Shown: piece by piece, positions 11,610 to 23,670 of the stretch
Position numbering within the stretch: position 1 is the stretch's first letter
Layout: each line of letters begins with the position of its first letter
Source of the DNA: Sesamum alatum
Lineage: Eukaryota; Streptophyta; Magnoliopsida; Lamiales; Pedaliaceae
Direction of reading: 5' to 3'
Assembly: GCA_034509735.1 (NCBI GenBank)
Contig: JACGWO010000008.1
Coordinates: 18,239,864 to 18,303,863 of the forward strand
DNA length: 64,000 nt
Notes under the pieces: model-generated
The model's database searches: none
The model's input: only the letters and a program-made list of their open reading frames with translations
Told to the model about the DNA's origin: nothing
Position numbers and translations under genes: made by a program

Positions 11610-13132
11610 GTCCTTCGATCACTACAAGTCTATTCATTCCTTGTTTCTCGCTGGTGTTCATCATTAGGCATCCACCCAGGCAAGATTTTGGGCATCCTTC
11701 GTTTAGCTTGAGGCTTTACGGATTTCCAGCTTGGGCGTGGTGACTCCGGGGAACCCTTTACGCTTTTGTTTTGTTTTCCTTTCTATGGTTGTTTTCGGCT
11801 TTTAGGCATGGTGTAGGCTTCGGTCTCCCGGGTCAGAGTCAACGTCGTTAACGTCTGCTTCCTTTTCGTCGTGTTCCTTTGTCTGGTTTCTTTGTTAGGG
11901 TTAGGGCTAGGGTTGCTTAGGGTCTGTTTTTCTAATATTTTCTTCCGCGTGTCTTCGTTGTGTTCGCAAGGGGGACTGAGCCGAAGTATGCGGTCTAATT
12001 CGACGAGCGGGAGGCGGTGTTCCGCGTTCATGGCGTCGGGTTCCAACGGGCTACATGGTGTCGAGTTTTCTCTATCACATGTTTATGGAACCAGGGACAG
12101 TGAGAATGCGACGGAATTTGAAACTTACTAAGGACGAGGGACAAGGGTTGATTCTCCAGGGTGTTTATGGCATTCCGACTCTGATCACTACCATCTGTGC
12201 TTGGTAGGGAGGCTATTATCGCATGAAGCCATGAAATTTGAAGCTTTCAGTACGTCAGTCTAAGGTATGCTCCACCCAAGGGTACGACGATTAGACAGAT
12301 TGTAGGGGGTGATTCTTCCTTCAATTTAACCACGTTCTGAATAGAAATCAAGCTTTGGAAGGATGCCCCTAGAGTTTTGAGAAAAGCATTATTCTTAATA
12401 GTATTCGGTAGAACAATAATTCGCTGCAAGTTGACCTAAATTGGTGTCATTACTTTGTGTACATTTACGATCTTCCGTTAAGCATGATGAACCTCGGGGT
12501 AGGACATTGATTAGCAAATGTATCAAAAAATTCCAGGACATGGAAATGGATGATGTGGGGTGTTCTTGGCGGTCTACGTTATGTGTTTGGGTCGCAGCAT
12601 AGGGGATGAGCTACTTGTACACCTCCTGTATGAGCGGCTCCCAAATTTCTACTACACAGAGCCAAGTATTGCGAGTTGCAATCAACAAAGGGTTTTGTGG
12701 ATCTGAGACCTGACTCTCTTTACGGGCCATTGTTACATACGGTGATGATTCCCAAGTTGCGGGCTCCTCTCATGCCTGCCAACTATTGGGTGGTGCAGAG
12801 AGGTTCAAGCTTGCTTAACACCACAATCTGTAAAGAGGGGAGTTGTCATATTTGGAGAGTTTGATAGGTCGTACTGGAGTGGCACGGAGGAGGGGCACGT
12901 TGATCAGGGGGAGAGCCGGTAGGGTCAGCACTGCTGGCTTTGAGGAAAGTCACACCCCCGAGCACCTGGAAAGGGGTCGTCAGATGGGGCGTTGGGGTTT
13001 AGACAATTGTCTTCGATCAGGGAGGATGAGTAGCTAGGTTCGGATTAAGAGGTTGACCTACAAGATAACACGGTTGTGGAGGAGCATGTCCCATCCACTC
13101 TTCTTGTCCTAACTATGGCAGAAGAGGCATTG
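11610..13132 (+). pseudogene. LINE ORF1 remnant (nucleic-acid-binding, zinc-knuckle type)
   Basis: This LINE starts somewhere near 11610; its promoter end is not defined. Translations across frames show pieces usual in plant L1 ORF1: LTKDEGQGLILQG near 12120, YERLPNF near 12625, and a LYGPLLH...LRAPLMPANYW stretch at 12715-12790, which corresponds to the block after the CCHC knuckle. ORF1 proteins coat LINE RNA. Frameshifts and stops break it throughout and no frame exceeds about 90 residues. Base composition is less AT-rich than the flanks, fitting an inserted element. Confidence 0.65.
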
Positions 13133-13149
13133 GTCATGGATGTTGCTCA

Positions 13150-14454
13150 TGCAACAAGTATAGAGTGGTCGCTGGTAACGTCCCCCTTAGGTTCACAGCT
13201 CGCGATGTTGCTTTGGAGATTGCAAGCGTCGAGTGCAAGATCACTTTAGCAGAGTCAAGGAATTTCCCTGATCGAACTGGTTTGTGGGGGGCAGTTCCCT
13301 GATCGAACCAGTTTATGGAGTTGGTTAAGAAACATAACCCTGGCTCTTCATCTCCGAGACCAAGTCTAAGGCAAGGAGATACGAGGTGATCAAACAATAG
13401 TTCAACTATTTTGGGGTGGGAGTCAACTCGAGAGGTAAGAATGGAGGTCTATGCTTACTGTGGAGGAAAGATTTGGAGGTGTGGGTTCAGTCCTTCTCGG
13501 CGCACCACATCAATGCTATGGTTGGGCAGGACAATAGTGAGGATAGGTGGAAGTTCATTGGTTTCTATGTGTATCTAGACATGTCGAGGCGGAAAGAGTT
13601 TTGTGATCTGCTTCGATGCCTTCGGACAGGCTCCATTCGGCCTTGGTTGTGTATTGGGGACTTCAACGAGATTTTATGTCAACACGAGAAGCAAGGACGA
13701 CAAGGTAGAGCTTAATGGCAAATGGAATCCTTTCGGGACTATCTGATGGATTGTGACTTGCAGATATAAGCTACAAGGGGAACTTGTTCACGTGATGCAA
13801 TCATCGTAGCATCCTCTTACAGCCGGCGAGAGATTGGACCGTGTGTGTGGCAACCAAAAATGGGTGGCACCGTTTTCGGCATCTTGTGTCTCTCATGTCC
13901 TAGTGGCTAGCTCTAATCATCCGCTGATAATGCTCTAATCTCAACGCCGTTCAGGAGGATATGTTAGTTTGAAAGAAGCTGGTTCGAGGGGGCCTGGCTA
14001 CGTTTCAAGGATTGCACACAGGCGGTGGAGCAAGGGTGGCCGGCTTTAGGGAAGTCCGATCCTAATTTGCTATTGCGTAGCAAATTCTGTAACTACAACA
14101 TTAATTTGGAGGATTAGAATCATACAACATTTGTCAATGTAACTAAGCGGTACAAGAACTCAATGAGGATAATAGTAAGCTTAGCGTCCTGATAGTGGAA
14201 GAAAGGACCAAGTGGTATGCCTTAGAAATGAATTGGAGGAGTTGCTGAAATGGGAAGAGGGAAACAATGAGGAAAGGCGCTGTGGTTGAAAGAGGGTTAT
14301 AGGAACATGGATTTCATTCATGGGCAAGCTATAGAAAAGATTTTGAGTAAGATGATCAAAACACTTAAGGACGAGCATGGTCATATTTTCAGCAAGGAAC
14401 CCAAAGATTCAGTCGCTTGTATAGAGTTATTTCTCGCACATGTATCGGTCTAGT
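13150..14454 (+). pseudogene. LINE ORF2, endonuclease half
   Basis: The longest frame (13416-13715) reads GGLCLLWRKDLEVWV, GFYVYLDMSRRKEFCDLLRCL and PWLCIGDFNEIL, the core of the apurinic-type endonuclease of plant L1 elements; the G-D-F-N-E motif is intact. Just upstream, LVKKHNPG and RYEVIKQ-stop-FNYFGVG are recognisable, with the stop an inactivating change. From 13730 to 14454 the linker to the reverse transcriptase is read in shifting frames. The ORF is cut at 14454 by a Copia LTR. This enzyme would nick target DNA during LINE insertion; it cannot work here. Confidence 0.8.
14312..14454 (+). repeat. 143-base LINE segment duplicated around the Copia insertion, left copy
   Basis: The same segment recurs at 18680-18821 with three visible differences (two single-base indels and one C/T change). 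Both copies end GGTCTAGT. The left copy abuts LTR terminus TGAAGAAATC at 14455; the right copy runs on into the LINE reverse transcriptase. Confidence 0.9.
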
Positions 14455-16442
14455 TGAAGAAATCCGGTGGATCATCCCGGGAATTGCGCGAATCCAGAAG
14501 CGCGGTAAAAATAAACATATTAAATAAAAGGCATGCTTTTAATTTAAAGAACACGCTCAAGGGGTGTGCCCTTGAGGTTCCCGGACGTTCGGTGTATCTC
14601 ATGATCATAAAACAATTAAAGAAATCATGGAGGCCATAGAGTTTGAAAAAATAAAGAGGGACGAAAAACTTAAACGAGACCTACCCGTTGTCGTTTTCGT
14701 CTTCAACTGCTACTCGCGTTGTTCCCCGTTTTGCACCAAGACCTCGTTCTTGAGATCCTCCAAATCGGGACACACAATCCACCCACGTATCTTGCACGTC
14801 GTGCTAGCAACGAACAAGTGTATAATTTTTTGGAGTGGACGAATCAACAACACGTTATCAATTAACGGTATTGATTCGTCTAAGTTCTAATGTTCCAAGA
14901 ACAAAAAGAACTAAAAAATATATTTTCTTGCTAGAGAAAGAGAGAGGGGCGGACGAGAGGTAGGAGAGGGGAGAGTGTGTGTTGTGTGTGTTTTTCAAGA
15001 ATCATCATTCTCACAAATGTTGGAAGCTAGAGGTTTATATAGAGGAAGAGTTTAATCCTCTTTAAACTCAAACTCTAAGTAACCTAATTTGACTAGGATT
15101 TTGACCTAGTCAAACTAGTGTTTGACCTAGTCAAACGAATCCTAGCCTTCCATCTCCTCTTTCCATCTCAACGTTGATTTTAATTTAATGAAATATTTAA
15201 ATCCTATTAAATATTCCAAAAGGCTAAAAGAATAAATATAATAAAATAAATATTATAATTTATTCTAAGCCCATTAAATCAACCCTTTTAATAAATCCTA
15301 TTTATTAATTTAATTCCCTTTATCAAATAGAAGGAATTAATTTCTCCAAGAAAGTATAGGACCCGATTAAATCCAATTTAATCATTCCTTTACTCCAATG
15401 TTTAATTCTAAATTAAATACTAAGTGTGTGTGGATAGTGTGTGACTCTTTAGGTTCACCATTCAGCTAGACTTGGTCGGATTCCTAGAATCCGTCAGTTA
15501 CCATGGGTGGCCATCTAGCAACGGTCCATGGCACTAGAGATTAGGTGAAATATTCGGGGATGAACATTTAGGCTCTAACAGTACACTTGTCCTTCTGTCT
15601 TCGGTCTCATCACTTAGGGTCTAGGGCACGGAAAATGCAGGTACCCATTTTGGACCTAAGTGTCGGTCTGTCCTCACTAAATGCCGCAAGGGAAACCTTT
15701 TCCCTTCTGTTCAGTCACTGTGGCCACAGATTTCAGGGACAAGACACAGAGCATATATGAGACTCAACTGTCAACACCTTTTGACAGGAGACAGATCCTT
15801 TCTTGGAAACTACTGTCACTTTGTACACCCGAGCTGCACTAGACATGGCTTATGACTACTCAAGAGTATTTTGGCAATCTCTTACCATATCTAAGATACA
15901 AACCTGATGCACAGGTAAACTCAGCAGTTCCTCAAGTCAAAGGACTTGGCCTGTACCGTTGGAACCGGGAGTACACGTCATACCTTGCTGACCATACTCA
16001 AGGTCCTCCGTAAGACGGTTTCCCGCGAGTCACCTCAGTCAGCTGCTTCCTAGCACGCTGACCCCACTAACACTGCTTAGACGACCTTCGTCACCCGTCG
16101 ATGAAATACGACAGCAGATGCTTAGTGCAAGTCTCAAAGGGAATCCCGGTACCCATTTTCGGGATTCCTTGACTTGGAGATTTCCGGACTGATTCGGTGA
16201 GACTGATTTCATGGACCTACCTCCAAGTGTAGTCCCAGTCCCTGAAATTGTTTCTCAGTCCGTGGGCTTTGTTTGCGTAGTGAACAGAAACGTAAATGCA
16301 GATAAGTGAACGTAAACAAAGTATTGCCATATGAATTTTCACTTCTTTATTCATAAATGTTTTTATCAAATACCAAAGAATTGTCTAGACATAGGTTACA
16401 TATTCCTGCCAAAATTGGCTTACATGGTCACCTATTCTAACA
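14455..16442 (-). mobile_element. Copia LTR, group A (3' LTR of a truncated element)
   Basis: On the minus strand it runs TGTTAGAATAGGTGACC (ending at 16442) to ...TTTCTTCA at 14455, 1988 bases. The polypurine tract lies directly beside it at 16443-16457, so this is the 3' LTR. The TATA region (TATATAAA, minus strand near 15045) and the W-box cluster (about 15085-15135) are kept. It abuts the LINE at GGTCTAGT. Confidence 0.9.
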
Positions 16443-16457
16443 ATCTCCCACTTGACC
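16443..16457 (-). other. Polypurine tract of the minus-strand Copia element
   Basis: The minus strand reads GGTCAAGTGGGAGAT immediately before the LTR. It is identical to the tracts at 35400-35414 and 61731-61745 and is the plus-strand primer site for reverse transcription. Confidence 0.85.
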
Positions 16458-16458
16458 T

Positions 16459-18602
16459 TTAAAGCCAATTGCCCATATGCTTAATCCCCATCTTCTCAAG
16501 ATGTTGCGTATGAGCGCTCTGCGACATAGGCTTTGTCAGCGGGTCTGCTGTGTTGTCTGCCGAGTTGACTCGGTCCATCCGGACGTCACCTCTTCCTACC
16601 ATTTCTCTAAGAAGATGGTAGCGTCTAAGAATGTGTTTGGAACGGTGATGAGATCTCGGTTCCTTTGCTTGCGCTATAGCGCCGTTGTTATCACAGAAGA
16701 TGACAACGGGCTCGGCGATGCTAGGCACCACATCCAACTCTTGGATGTAGTTTCTCATCCAAACCGCTTCCTTAGCAGCTTCTGAAGCTGCTATGTATTC
16801 AGCCTCTGTGGTGGAGTCAGCAATGGTTGCTTGCTTGGAACTTTTCCAAGCTACTACTCCTCCATTGAGTTTGAATACGTACCCCGATTGAGACTTGGCA
16901 TCATCGTCATCAGACTGTAAGCTAGCGTCGCTAAAGCCTTCCAGAATTAGTTCTCCATTGCCATAGACTAGGAACATTTCCTTAGTCTTTCTTAGGTACT
17001 TAAGGATGCCCTTAACAGCATTCCAATGTGCCTCTCCTGCGCAGGACTAATATCTGCTTGTCACGCTCAAATCGTACGCAATGTCAGGCCTAGTGCAGTG
17101 GACCGCATATTGTATGCTACCTACGGCGGAGGCATAGGGGATGACCTTCATCCTTTCAAGTTCCTCATCAGTCTGTGGGGACTGTTTCTTGGATAACTTG
17201 ATCCCATGCCTCGTTGGAAGGAATCCTCGTTTGGAGTTGTCCATTCGATATCTCTTTAGGACTTTCTCCATATCCGAGTTTTGGGTGAGTCCTAACATCC
17301 TTTTAGATCTTTCCCTGACAATCTGGATGCCTAGGATGTAGGAGGCTTCACCCAAGTCCTTCATGGAAAACTGGGTTGACAACCATGCTTTTGTGTTTCC
17401 TAACATTCTGACGTCATTACCAATGAGCAGAATGTCATCCACATAAAGCACTAGGAACACTATTGAGCTCCCACTGACCTTCTTGTATACACAAGGGTCG
17501 GATTCGTTTTTGATGAAGTCATAACCCCGTATTACTTCATCAAATCGAATGTCCCAACTTCGGGAGGCTTGTTTTGAGGCCATAGATGGACTTCTGGAGG
17601 CGACAGACTTTCTGTTCTTCTCCAGTGACCGTGAAACCCTGCGGCTGATCCATATAGATCTCTTCTTCAACGAAACCGTTGAGGAAGGCCGTTTTCACGT
17701 CCATCTGCCATATCTCATAGTCATACCATGCTGCTATGGCGAGCAGAATCCGAATGGACTTAGCCATGGCTACTGGCGAGTAGGTATCCTCAAAATCGAC
17801 CCCGGGTCGTTGAGTGTATCCCTTAGCTACAAGCCTAGCCTTAAAGGTTGTGACTTCTCCATCAACGCCAAGTTTGCGCTTGTAGACCCACTTACAGCCC
17901 ACTGGCTTAACACCTTTCGGTGGATCTACAAGACTCCAAACTTGGTTCTCGCTCATGGAGTCCATTTCGGCTTTCATAGCCTCAAGCCATTTCCCGGAGT
18001 CGATGTCAGACATCGCTTCTCCATAAGTCTTAGGATCGTTATCCAAAAGATCGGTCGCACCTAGAAAGCCATATCTCATTGGAGGTCTGGACTCTCTAGT
18101 GGACCTACGGAGAACGGGAACGTCAGTGGTGACTGTGGGCGCTGACTGTATCGGAGCCGGTGGTTCAGGAACCGGGGCTGGCTGTTCCTGAGGCTGTCCT
18201 TCATGCCTAGCATGTTGGACTTCTCGAGGTTGGTCAGCCCTTCGGCTGTCTATCCTGAATCCTCTAAGTGAGGGTTCCGCGGCTTCTTCTGATGGCTGGA
18301 TTCCATCACTTGATTCCTCAAGGATCAACTCATCAGGTTGGATATCCTCCGGGAAGCCTTGCTCCAAGAATACTGCATTTCTTGAAACAAACACCTTTTG
18401 TTCCAAGGGGTCATAAAAGTAATAACCCGCAGTTTCTTTAGGGTATCCAACGAACCTGCATAAGCTAGACCTAGATTCTAACTTATCTCCCACTAACCTC
18501 TTGACGTATGTGGGGCTTCCCCACACTTTCAAGTAGTTGTAGGATGCAGGCTTGCCGTGCCATATCTCATATGGCGTTTGGGTCAATGTGCTAGTAGGCG
18601 CC
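16459..18602 (-). pseudogene. Copia pol remnant: integrase end, reverse transcriptase, RNase H
   Basis: Reading leftward from 18602: the last integrase residues (LAPTS, TQTPYEIWHGKPASYN), then a proline-rich linker. Next come the reverse transcriptase with DVKTAFLNG and the catalytic LYVDDILLIGND, and RNase H with TEAEYIAA and the DN and SH residues near the end (LTKPMSQ). A one-base insertion in the AAAAC run near 17567 shifts the frame (KSIYGLK then nonsense), and a CAG-to-TAG stop at about 17049 splits RNase H. Everything 5' of the integrase end (gag, protease, most of integrase, 5' LTR) is missing. It is nearly the same sequence as the pol at 31354-35398. Confidence 0.93.
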
Positions 18603-18679
18603 CGGTTCAGTGACCATGTAAGCCACCAAAATTAACATGGTCACATTGACCTGCCAAAATTGGCTTACACGGTCACCAG
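18603..18679. other. Filler DNA made of inverted LTR-start pieces
   Basis: Contains GTGACCATGTAAGCCA in one direction, then CATGGTCAC, then CTGCCAAAATTGGCTTACACG in the other: fragments of the group A LTR 5' end in opposite orientations. It joins a broken integrase to a duplicated LINE segment. Such patchwork filler is typical of templated break repair. Confidence 0.75.
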
Positions 18680-20115
18680 TTTCATTCATGGGCAAGCTAT
18701 AGAAAGATTTTGAGTAAGATGATCAAAACACTTAAGGACGAGCATGGTCATATTTTCAGCAAGGAACCCAAGATTCAGTCGCTTGTATAGAGTTATTTCT
18801 CGCACATGTATTGGTCTAGTAACCCTACTACTCATGTGATAGATGAATGTCTTGCACATCTCCAACCGTTGGTGTCTGAGGCGATGAATGAAGAGCTCAC
18901 CCGCTCGTTCTCACCGGAGGAGGTCAAGCGTGCTTTTAATCAGATGCACCCTCTAAAATCTCTGGGTCCCGGCGGTATGTCTGTTATCCTTTTTCAACGT
19001 TTCTGGCACGCTGTTGGTAGTGATACAATTGAATGTGTGCTTCAAATTCTTAATGAGGGTGTTCATGATGCTAACCTTAACGCCACTCATATTGTGTTTA
19101 TGCCAAAATGTGCTAACCCAGAGATGGTCAAGGACTTTAGGCCTATCAACTTGTGCAATGTAGTTCATAAATTTTTGTTTAAATTCATAGCTAATCATGT
19201 CAAGCCTTTCCTTGGTAGCCTTATTTATGAGTCCCACTCGGCCTTTATTCCTAGTCACCTCATCACGCACGAACTGAATCATTATCTTGCCTACAAGTAT
19301 TTGGGTGCCACTGGTCATATATCTCTAGAGCTAAATATAAGTCAAGCTTACGACCAGGTGGAGTGGTGTTTCCTTGAACCAGTGCTTCTTAGACTAGGCT
19401 TTCATGTGAAATTCGTGGCTTTGATTATGTTGTGCGTTTCTTCAGTTTATTACTCTTTTATGCTAAATGGCATGCATTTGGTCTTTTGAAACCGGAAAGG
19501 GGACTCCGTCAAGGGAACCCTCTTTGCCCGTATTTGTTCTTATTCTGTGCAGAGGCCTTTAACAATTTGGTGAAGCAGAAAGAATGGGGTAGAGACATCA
19601 AAGACATTGCATTAAGTCGGAATGGCCCTCACATTTTGCACTTGTTCTTTGCCTATGACGCACTCATTTTCTATCAAGCAAGACAAACGTTGGTTTACAT
19701 TCGTTTGGTTCTCCGACGACTTGAGGAGGCTTCAGGGCTGATGATTAACATGGGGAAGTCGGCCTTGATCTTCAGCAAGAACACGCCATAACATCTTAGG
19801 GAGCGGCTCGTCGAGATCGTTGGAGTACCAATTAGGGCTAAGCACAAGAAATATCTTGGTCTTACTTTGGTGGTTGGCAAGTCGAAGAGGGTGGTTTTTT
19901 ATGGTCTTAAAGAGTGGATTTGGCGGAAAATGCAGACTTGGTCATCCAAGAGGCTTTCGCAAGTCGGGCAAGTAGTGATGATTAAATCTATGCTCCATGC
20001 CATTTCGATATACAACATGAGTTGCTTCAAACTTCCCGAGGCCGTGTTGAATGAGATTGAGAGTATGATGACTACCTTTTTTTGGCACCAAGACGGGGGT
20101 AGAAAAATCCATTAG
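18680..20115 (+). pseudogene. LINE ORF2, reverse transcriptase half
   Basis: Continues the LINE after the Copia insertion; its first 142 bases duplicate 14312-14454. Frames at 18806-19489, 19432-19791 and 19867-20115 give SFSPEEVKRAFNQMHPLKS, FRPINLCNVVHKF, AYDQVEW, GLRQGNPLCPYLFLFCAEAF and KYLGLTL-type blocks in the order expected of non-LTR reverse transcriptases. Catalytic damage is visible: FADD reads FAYD at about 19650, and motif A reads LELNISQAYD. The enzyme would copy LINE RNA at the nicked target. Frameshifts near 19480 and 19790 break it. Confidence 0.88.
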
Positions 20116-21240
20116 CTCGCTTGGAATAAGGTGTGTCGAGGGAAGCGGGAAGGGGGACTTGGCATTCGGTGCTTCAAGGAATTCAACACAGTGCTTCTTT
20201 GTAAGCAGGCCTGGCCGATCATTGCTAATGCAAATAGCCCCCTGCACTGGCTGTTCAAGCATAGGTATTTCCCGGAGGATTTGTTCTTGCCAAAGGAAGG
20301 AGGCATTCACTCCTCGTTTTCTTGGCGCTCCCTTACCTTGGCTAAAAAACTTTTACAGGTAGGCTCGAGGTGGAGCTCATTGGGTATGGCAGATCCGTTC
20401 ATATTGCTTCGAAATTGTGGCTTTTGTGACCGTCCACTTTCATGTTGTTGCTTCCCCCACGTAAGCTTCCATCAGATGCCACTGTGGACATGTTGATTAC
20501 CCCTAACTCTTCTTGGGATGTTTTGCGTGTTTGGAGTGAGTTTGCAGAGGTGGACTTGGAGAAGATTTTGCTAACGAGGATTCAGGAGGAAGCAGCGGAC
20601 CAATGGTTCTGGCGTTACAACGAGAAGGGCCAGGTTTCGATCAGGAGCGCCTATTGACTGGCCATGAAATAGTCTACCCTCCCGTGATCTAGTGTTCCAG
20701 GCCTATCCACCTCGTTGCAGGGTTGGGGCTTCATTTAGTGGGCCAAGGCGTTGCCGAAGGTATTGTTGTTTGCTTGGCGGTGCTGTGACTCGATGCTCCG
20801 ACCCAAGTGAATCTTCAGTGCAGAAGGGTTGAGGTGGATGCCTTGTGCGCCATGGGTGGAGGCGACAAGGGAGGCATTGAACATATCCTGGCTCACTGCC
20901 TCTTTGCTTGGTGGGTGTGGGCCTTGTCTCATATCCCTTGGCGGTGGACGATGTAGGATGATCTCAATGTGGAGGATTGGATGAGATGGGCTCCTAAGCA
21001 GCTGGAAAGGGTGGAACTTGTGGCTTTTTTCACAGTGTGTTGGTCGATTTGGACTAATCGGAACAAGTGCTTCTTTGAAGGGGGAGGCCCGGACGCCCAA
21101 TCCCTAATCACCCAGGTTGTTCGTTCACTTCGACTGGCTGGTGTTGGAGTTTAGTTTATGTTTTACGCATGCTTCTATTTGCGTTTAGTTCGTTATGCTG
21201 CTTTTGCAGTTGTATGAACGCATTTTTGCCTATTAGCTGT
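20116..21240 (+). pseudogene. LINE ORF2 C-terminal part and 3' end
   Basis: 20131-20496 reads CRGKREGGLGIRCFKEFNTVLLCKQAW and RWSSLG. 20442-20657 reads DQWFWRYNEKGQVSIRSAY. Around 20870-21150 it reads EHILAHCLFAWWVW and SIWTNRNKCFFEG. These are the C-terminal zinc-binding (zf-RVT) and tail blocks of plant L1 ORF2. Stops occur near 20113 and 20656. The element's 3' end is placed near 21240; no clear poly(A) tail is left. Confidence 0.75.
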
Positions 21241-21477
21241 GGTGGTATAAAATCATATGATTTATCTCGAAAAATATATTAGTGAAATTAATTTAATTAT
21301 TTATAATTTTTGAGTAGTTTTTTACACATATTGAGTGTGTCACATTCCGCTAGTATTGGCTAAGAAAGATTTTTTTTTTTTTGTATTCAATCTGCTAATC
21401 TATCATTACCTTTTTAAATTCCATTAATAAAAAACTTATTTCATTAAATCCAGTGAAGTAAATAAAAACTTTGTATC

Positions 21478-21714
21478 TATCTATACCTTTATATAATTGA
21501 AAAACACTCTTTTGGTGTTTTCAATTATTTTTAATTTGTCAATTTTTTTATTTTTTTATTATTCCAATCTCCAACTTTTTTTTCTTTTCTCAACATCCCA
21601 TTTTCTTTCTTGTCAACGTCCACATCCAATTTTTTTCTCATTATTTTCAATAATTTATCATAACTTTTTAATATTTTTATTTATCTAATAAATATATATT
21701 TTTCTATAATAATA

Positions 21715-21757
<43 letters not shown>

Positions 21758-22890
21758 TTTTTAAAATTTAAAATTAATTGTGCATGCACATGTGACTGTG
21801 CCACATATACTAGTAATCTATACTATATATTAAGAGTGAACACATCTTTGGTGTCTCTCCCTATTTTGATCTGCATTTTTTATATTAAAACCTTTTTATT
21901 TCTCATCTAATTTCTCACTTCCCCATTATCTTTTGATAATTTTTTTAAAATTTTTATTCATCTTTTTTATCACCATTTTTTTATAAATTTAATAATAAAT
22001 TATTATTTTTTATATGCTTTATTAAATAAAAAAATTATAAATATTTGATTTTAAATAGTATTATTATTACTACATATTAAGGGAGAACACCTCTTTGGTG
22101 TCTCTCCCTATTTTGGTCTGTATTTTTTATATTTAATGTTTTTTAGTTCTCATCTAACTTCTCACTTTTTCATTATCATTTGATAATTATTTTTTTTAAT
22201 TTTTATTCATCTTTTTTTGTAACCATTTGTTATAAATTTAATACTAACTTATTATTTTGTATATGCTTTATTAATAAAAAAAATTATAAATATTTTATTT
22301 TAAATAGTATATAGAAGATGCACACACATAGGATGTGCCACAAATTACTAGTCTATATTAAGGGAGAACACCTCTTTGGTGCCTCTCCCTTTTTTGGTCT
22401 GCTTTTCTTTTTATATTTAATTTATTTTTTTTTATTTCCTCATCTAACTTCTCACTCCCCCATTATTTTTTAATAGTTAGTTCTTTTTTTTACTTTATTG
22501 TTTTTTAAATATTAATTTATTATTCTGAATATACTTTATTAAATAATAAATTTTATTAATATTTTATTTTAAATAGTATTATAGAAGTTATACATTCATA
22601 GAGTGTGCCATAGATCAATGTTTATATAATTGAATAGCATCTCTTTGGTATCTCAATTTTGTCTGCCATTTTCTTATCTTTTTAAATTATTTCAATAATT
22701 TCTTTTTCTTTTCTCAACCTATAATTCTCTCTCTCTCTTTCAACTTTTATGTTTCTTTTTTTTTCTCCCACTCTTCTCTCAATAACTTTATAATTTTTTT
22801 TTATGTTTTATTTACTTTTAAAAAATAATAATTATATTATTAAAATTTTTAATTAATTACATACTTGAGTATGCCATGCACACGTCGTAA
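21478..22890 (+). repeat. Tandem array of five Helitron-like units
   Basis: Units begin near 21478, 21815, 22068, 22353 and 22619. Each starts with TATATTAAG- or TATATAATTG-like sequence, followed by '(C/T)TCTTTGGTGTCTC', a T-rich body with TCTCACTTC-CCCATTAT phrases, and an end with GTGCCA(C/T)A. Two units end ACTAGT (21809-21814 and 22347-22352) directly before the next start. CTAGT ends and AT-bounded starts are Helitron-like. No Rep/helicase is present, so these would be non-autonomous. Confidence 0.55.
21706..21755. repeat. (AAT)n microsatellite
   Basis: About 16 near-perfect AAT units inside the first Helitron-like unit. Confidence 0.95.
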
Positions 22891-23535
22891 TATAAGTTTA
22901 TCACATGACAAAGATAGCTCGTACATGGAAATTTTAATTAAGTTTGATCAATTCTAATAAATTAATTGTGATTTTACTTAATTAAGTTGGATTTGTTCGC
23001 TTTTGCCAACATGGGCGAAAAATTAAAAAAAAAAACAACGTGGCACTTAAATTTAATCCGACAACTTTTGCAAAATTCGTCATCGAAATGACCAAAATTG
23101 CAAAATATCAAAAAGTTACACGACTCTTTTACAATCCCTAGAAAGATAAAGGATACAAATGCCAAAATTACAAGGGACACATTGAAAGAACCAAAATCAC
23201 AAAATATCAAAAGATTACAGAACTATATTACAACCCTAAAATAATAAAAAATAAAAATACTAAAGTGCTATAATTACATCAACAAAAATCTATCAAAGCC
23301 TACAATTTGCTACATTAATTGTATCCCAAATGGCAAAATCATAGTGTGTGTGTTAAAGAAAAATGATGATCTTTCGACAGGTCCACTGTGACAATATAAT
23401 ACGAACATTTGTTGATGTCCTGGCAGCCATGGAAAACGTTGAAATAAAGAATTCACAGATTACATAAAGCAGACAGCACCACAATATCGACCGAGAATCC
23501 GAGTTTGAAATTTTCGACCCATGAGCTGTTCAAAT
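22891..23535. other. PR-10 upstream region with diverged repeats
   Basis: AT-rich, no coding signal. About 23090-23270 holds two diverged direct copies of a block with CCAAAAT, CAAAATATCAAAA and TTACA, probably an old MITE. The remaining bases up to the W-box may contain further promoter elements, but none is clear enough to call. Confidence 0.4.
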
Positions 23536-23572
23536 TTGACAATGACTTCATCCTAAACACTGCCTATAAAAC
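23536..23572 (+). promoter_or_regulatory. PR-10 promoter core: W-box core and TATA box
   Basis: TATAAAAC at 23565-23572 lies about 100 bases before the start codon, which fits a TATA box with a short 5' leader. A TTGAC W-box core at 23536-23540 lies just upstream. WRKY factors bind W-boxes in many PR-10 promoters; its activity here is inferred. Confidence 0.6.
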
Positions 23573-23670
23573 ACCCTCTGCAGCTTCTGCTTTCCTCACA
23601 ACTCAAAGCATATCATTTTCCTTACAGCTTCTGTCCTCAGCAATTTCTTTCTCGTCTTCATAAAAAAAAC

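Noticed and set aside
21706..21755. Array resembling a CRISPR-like periodic repeat
   Set aside because: It is an (AAT)n microsatellite in plant DNA with no spacers.
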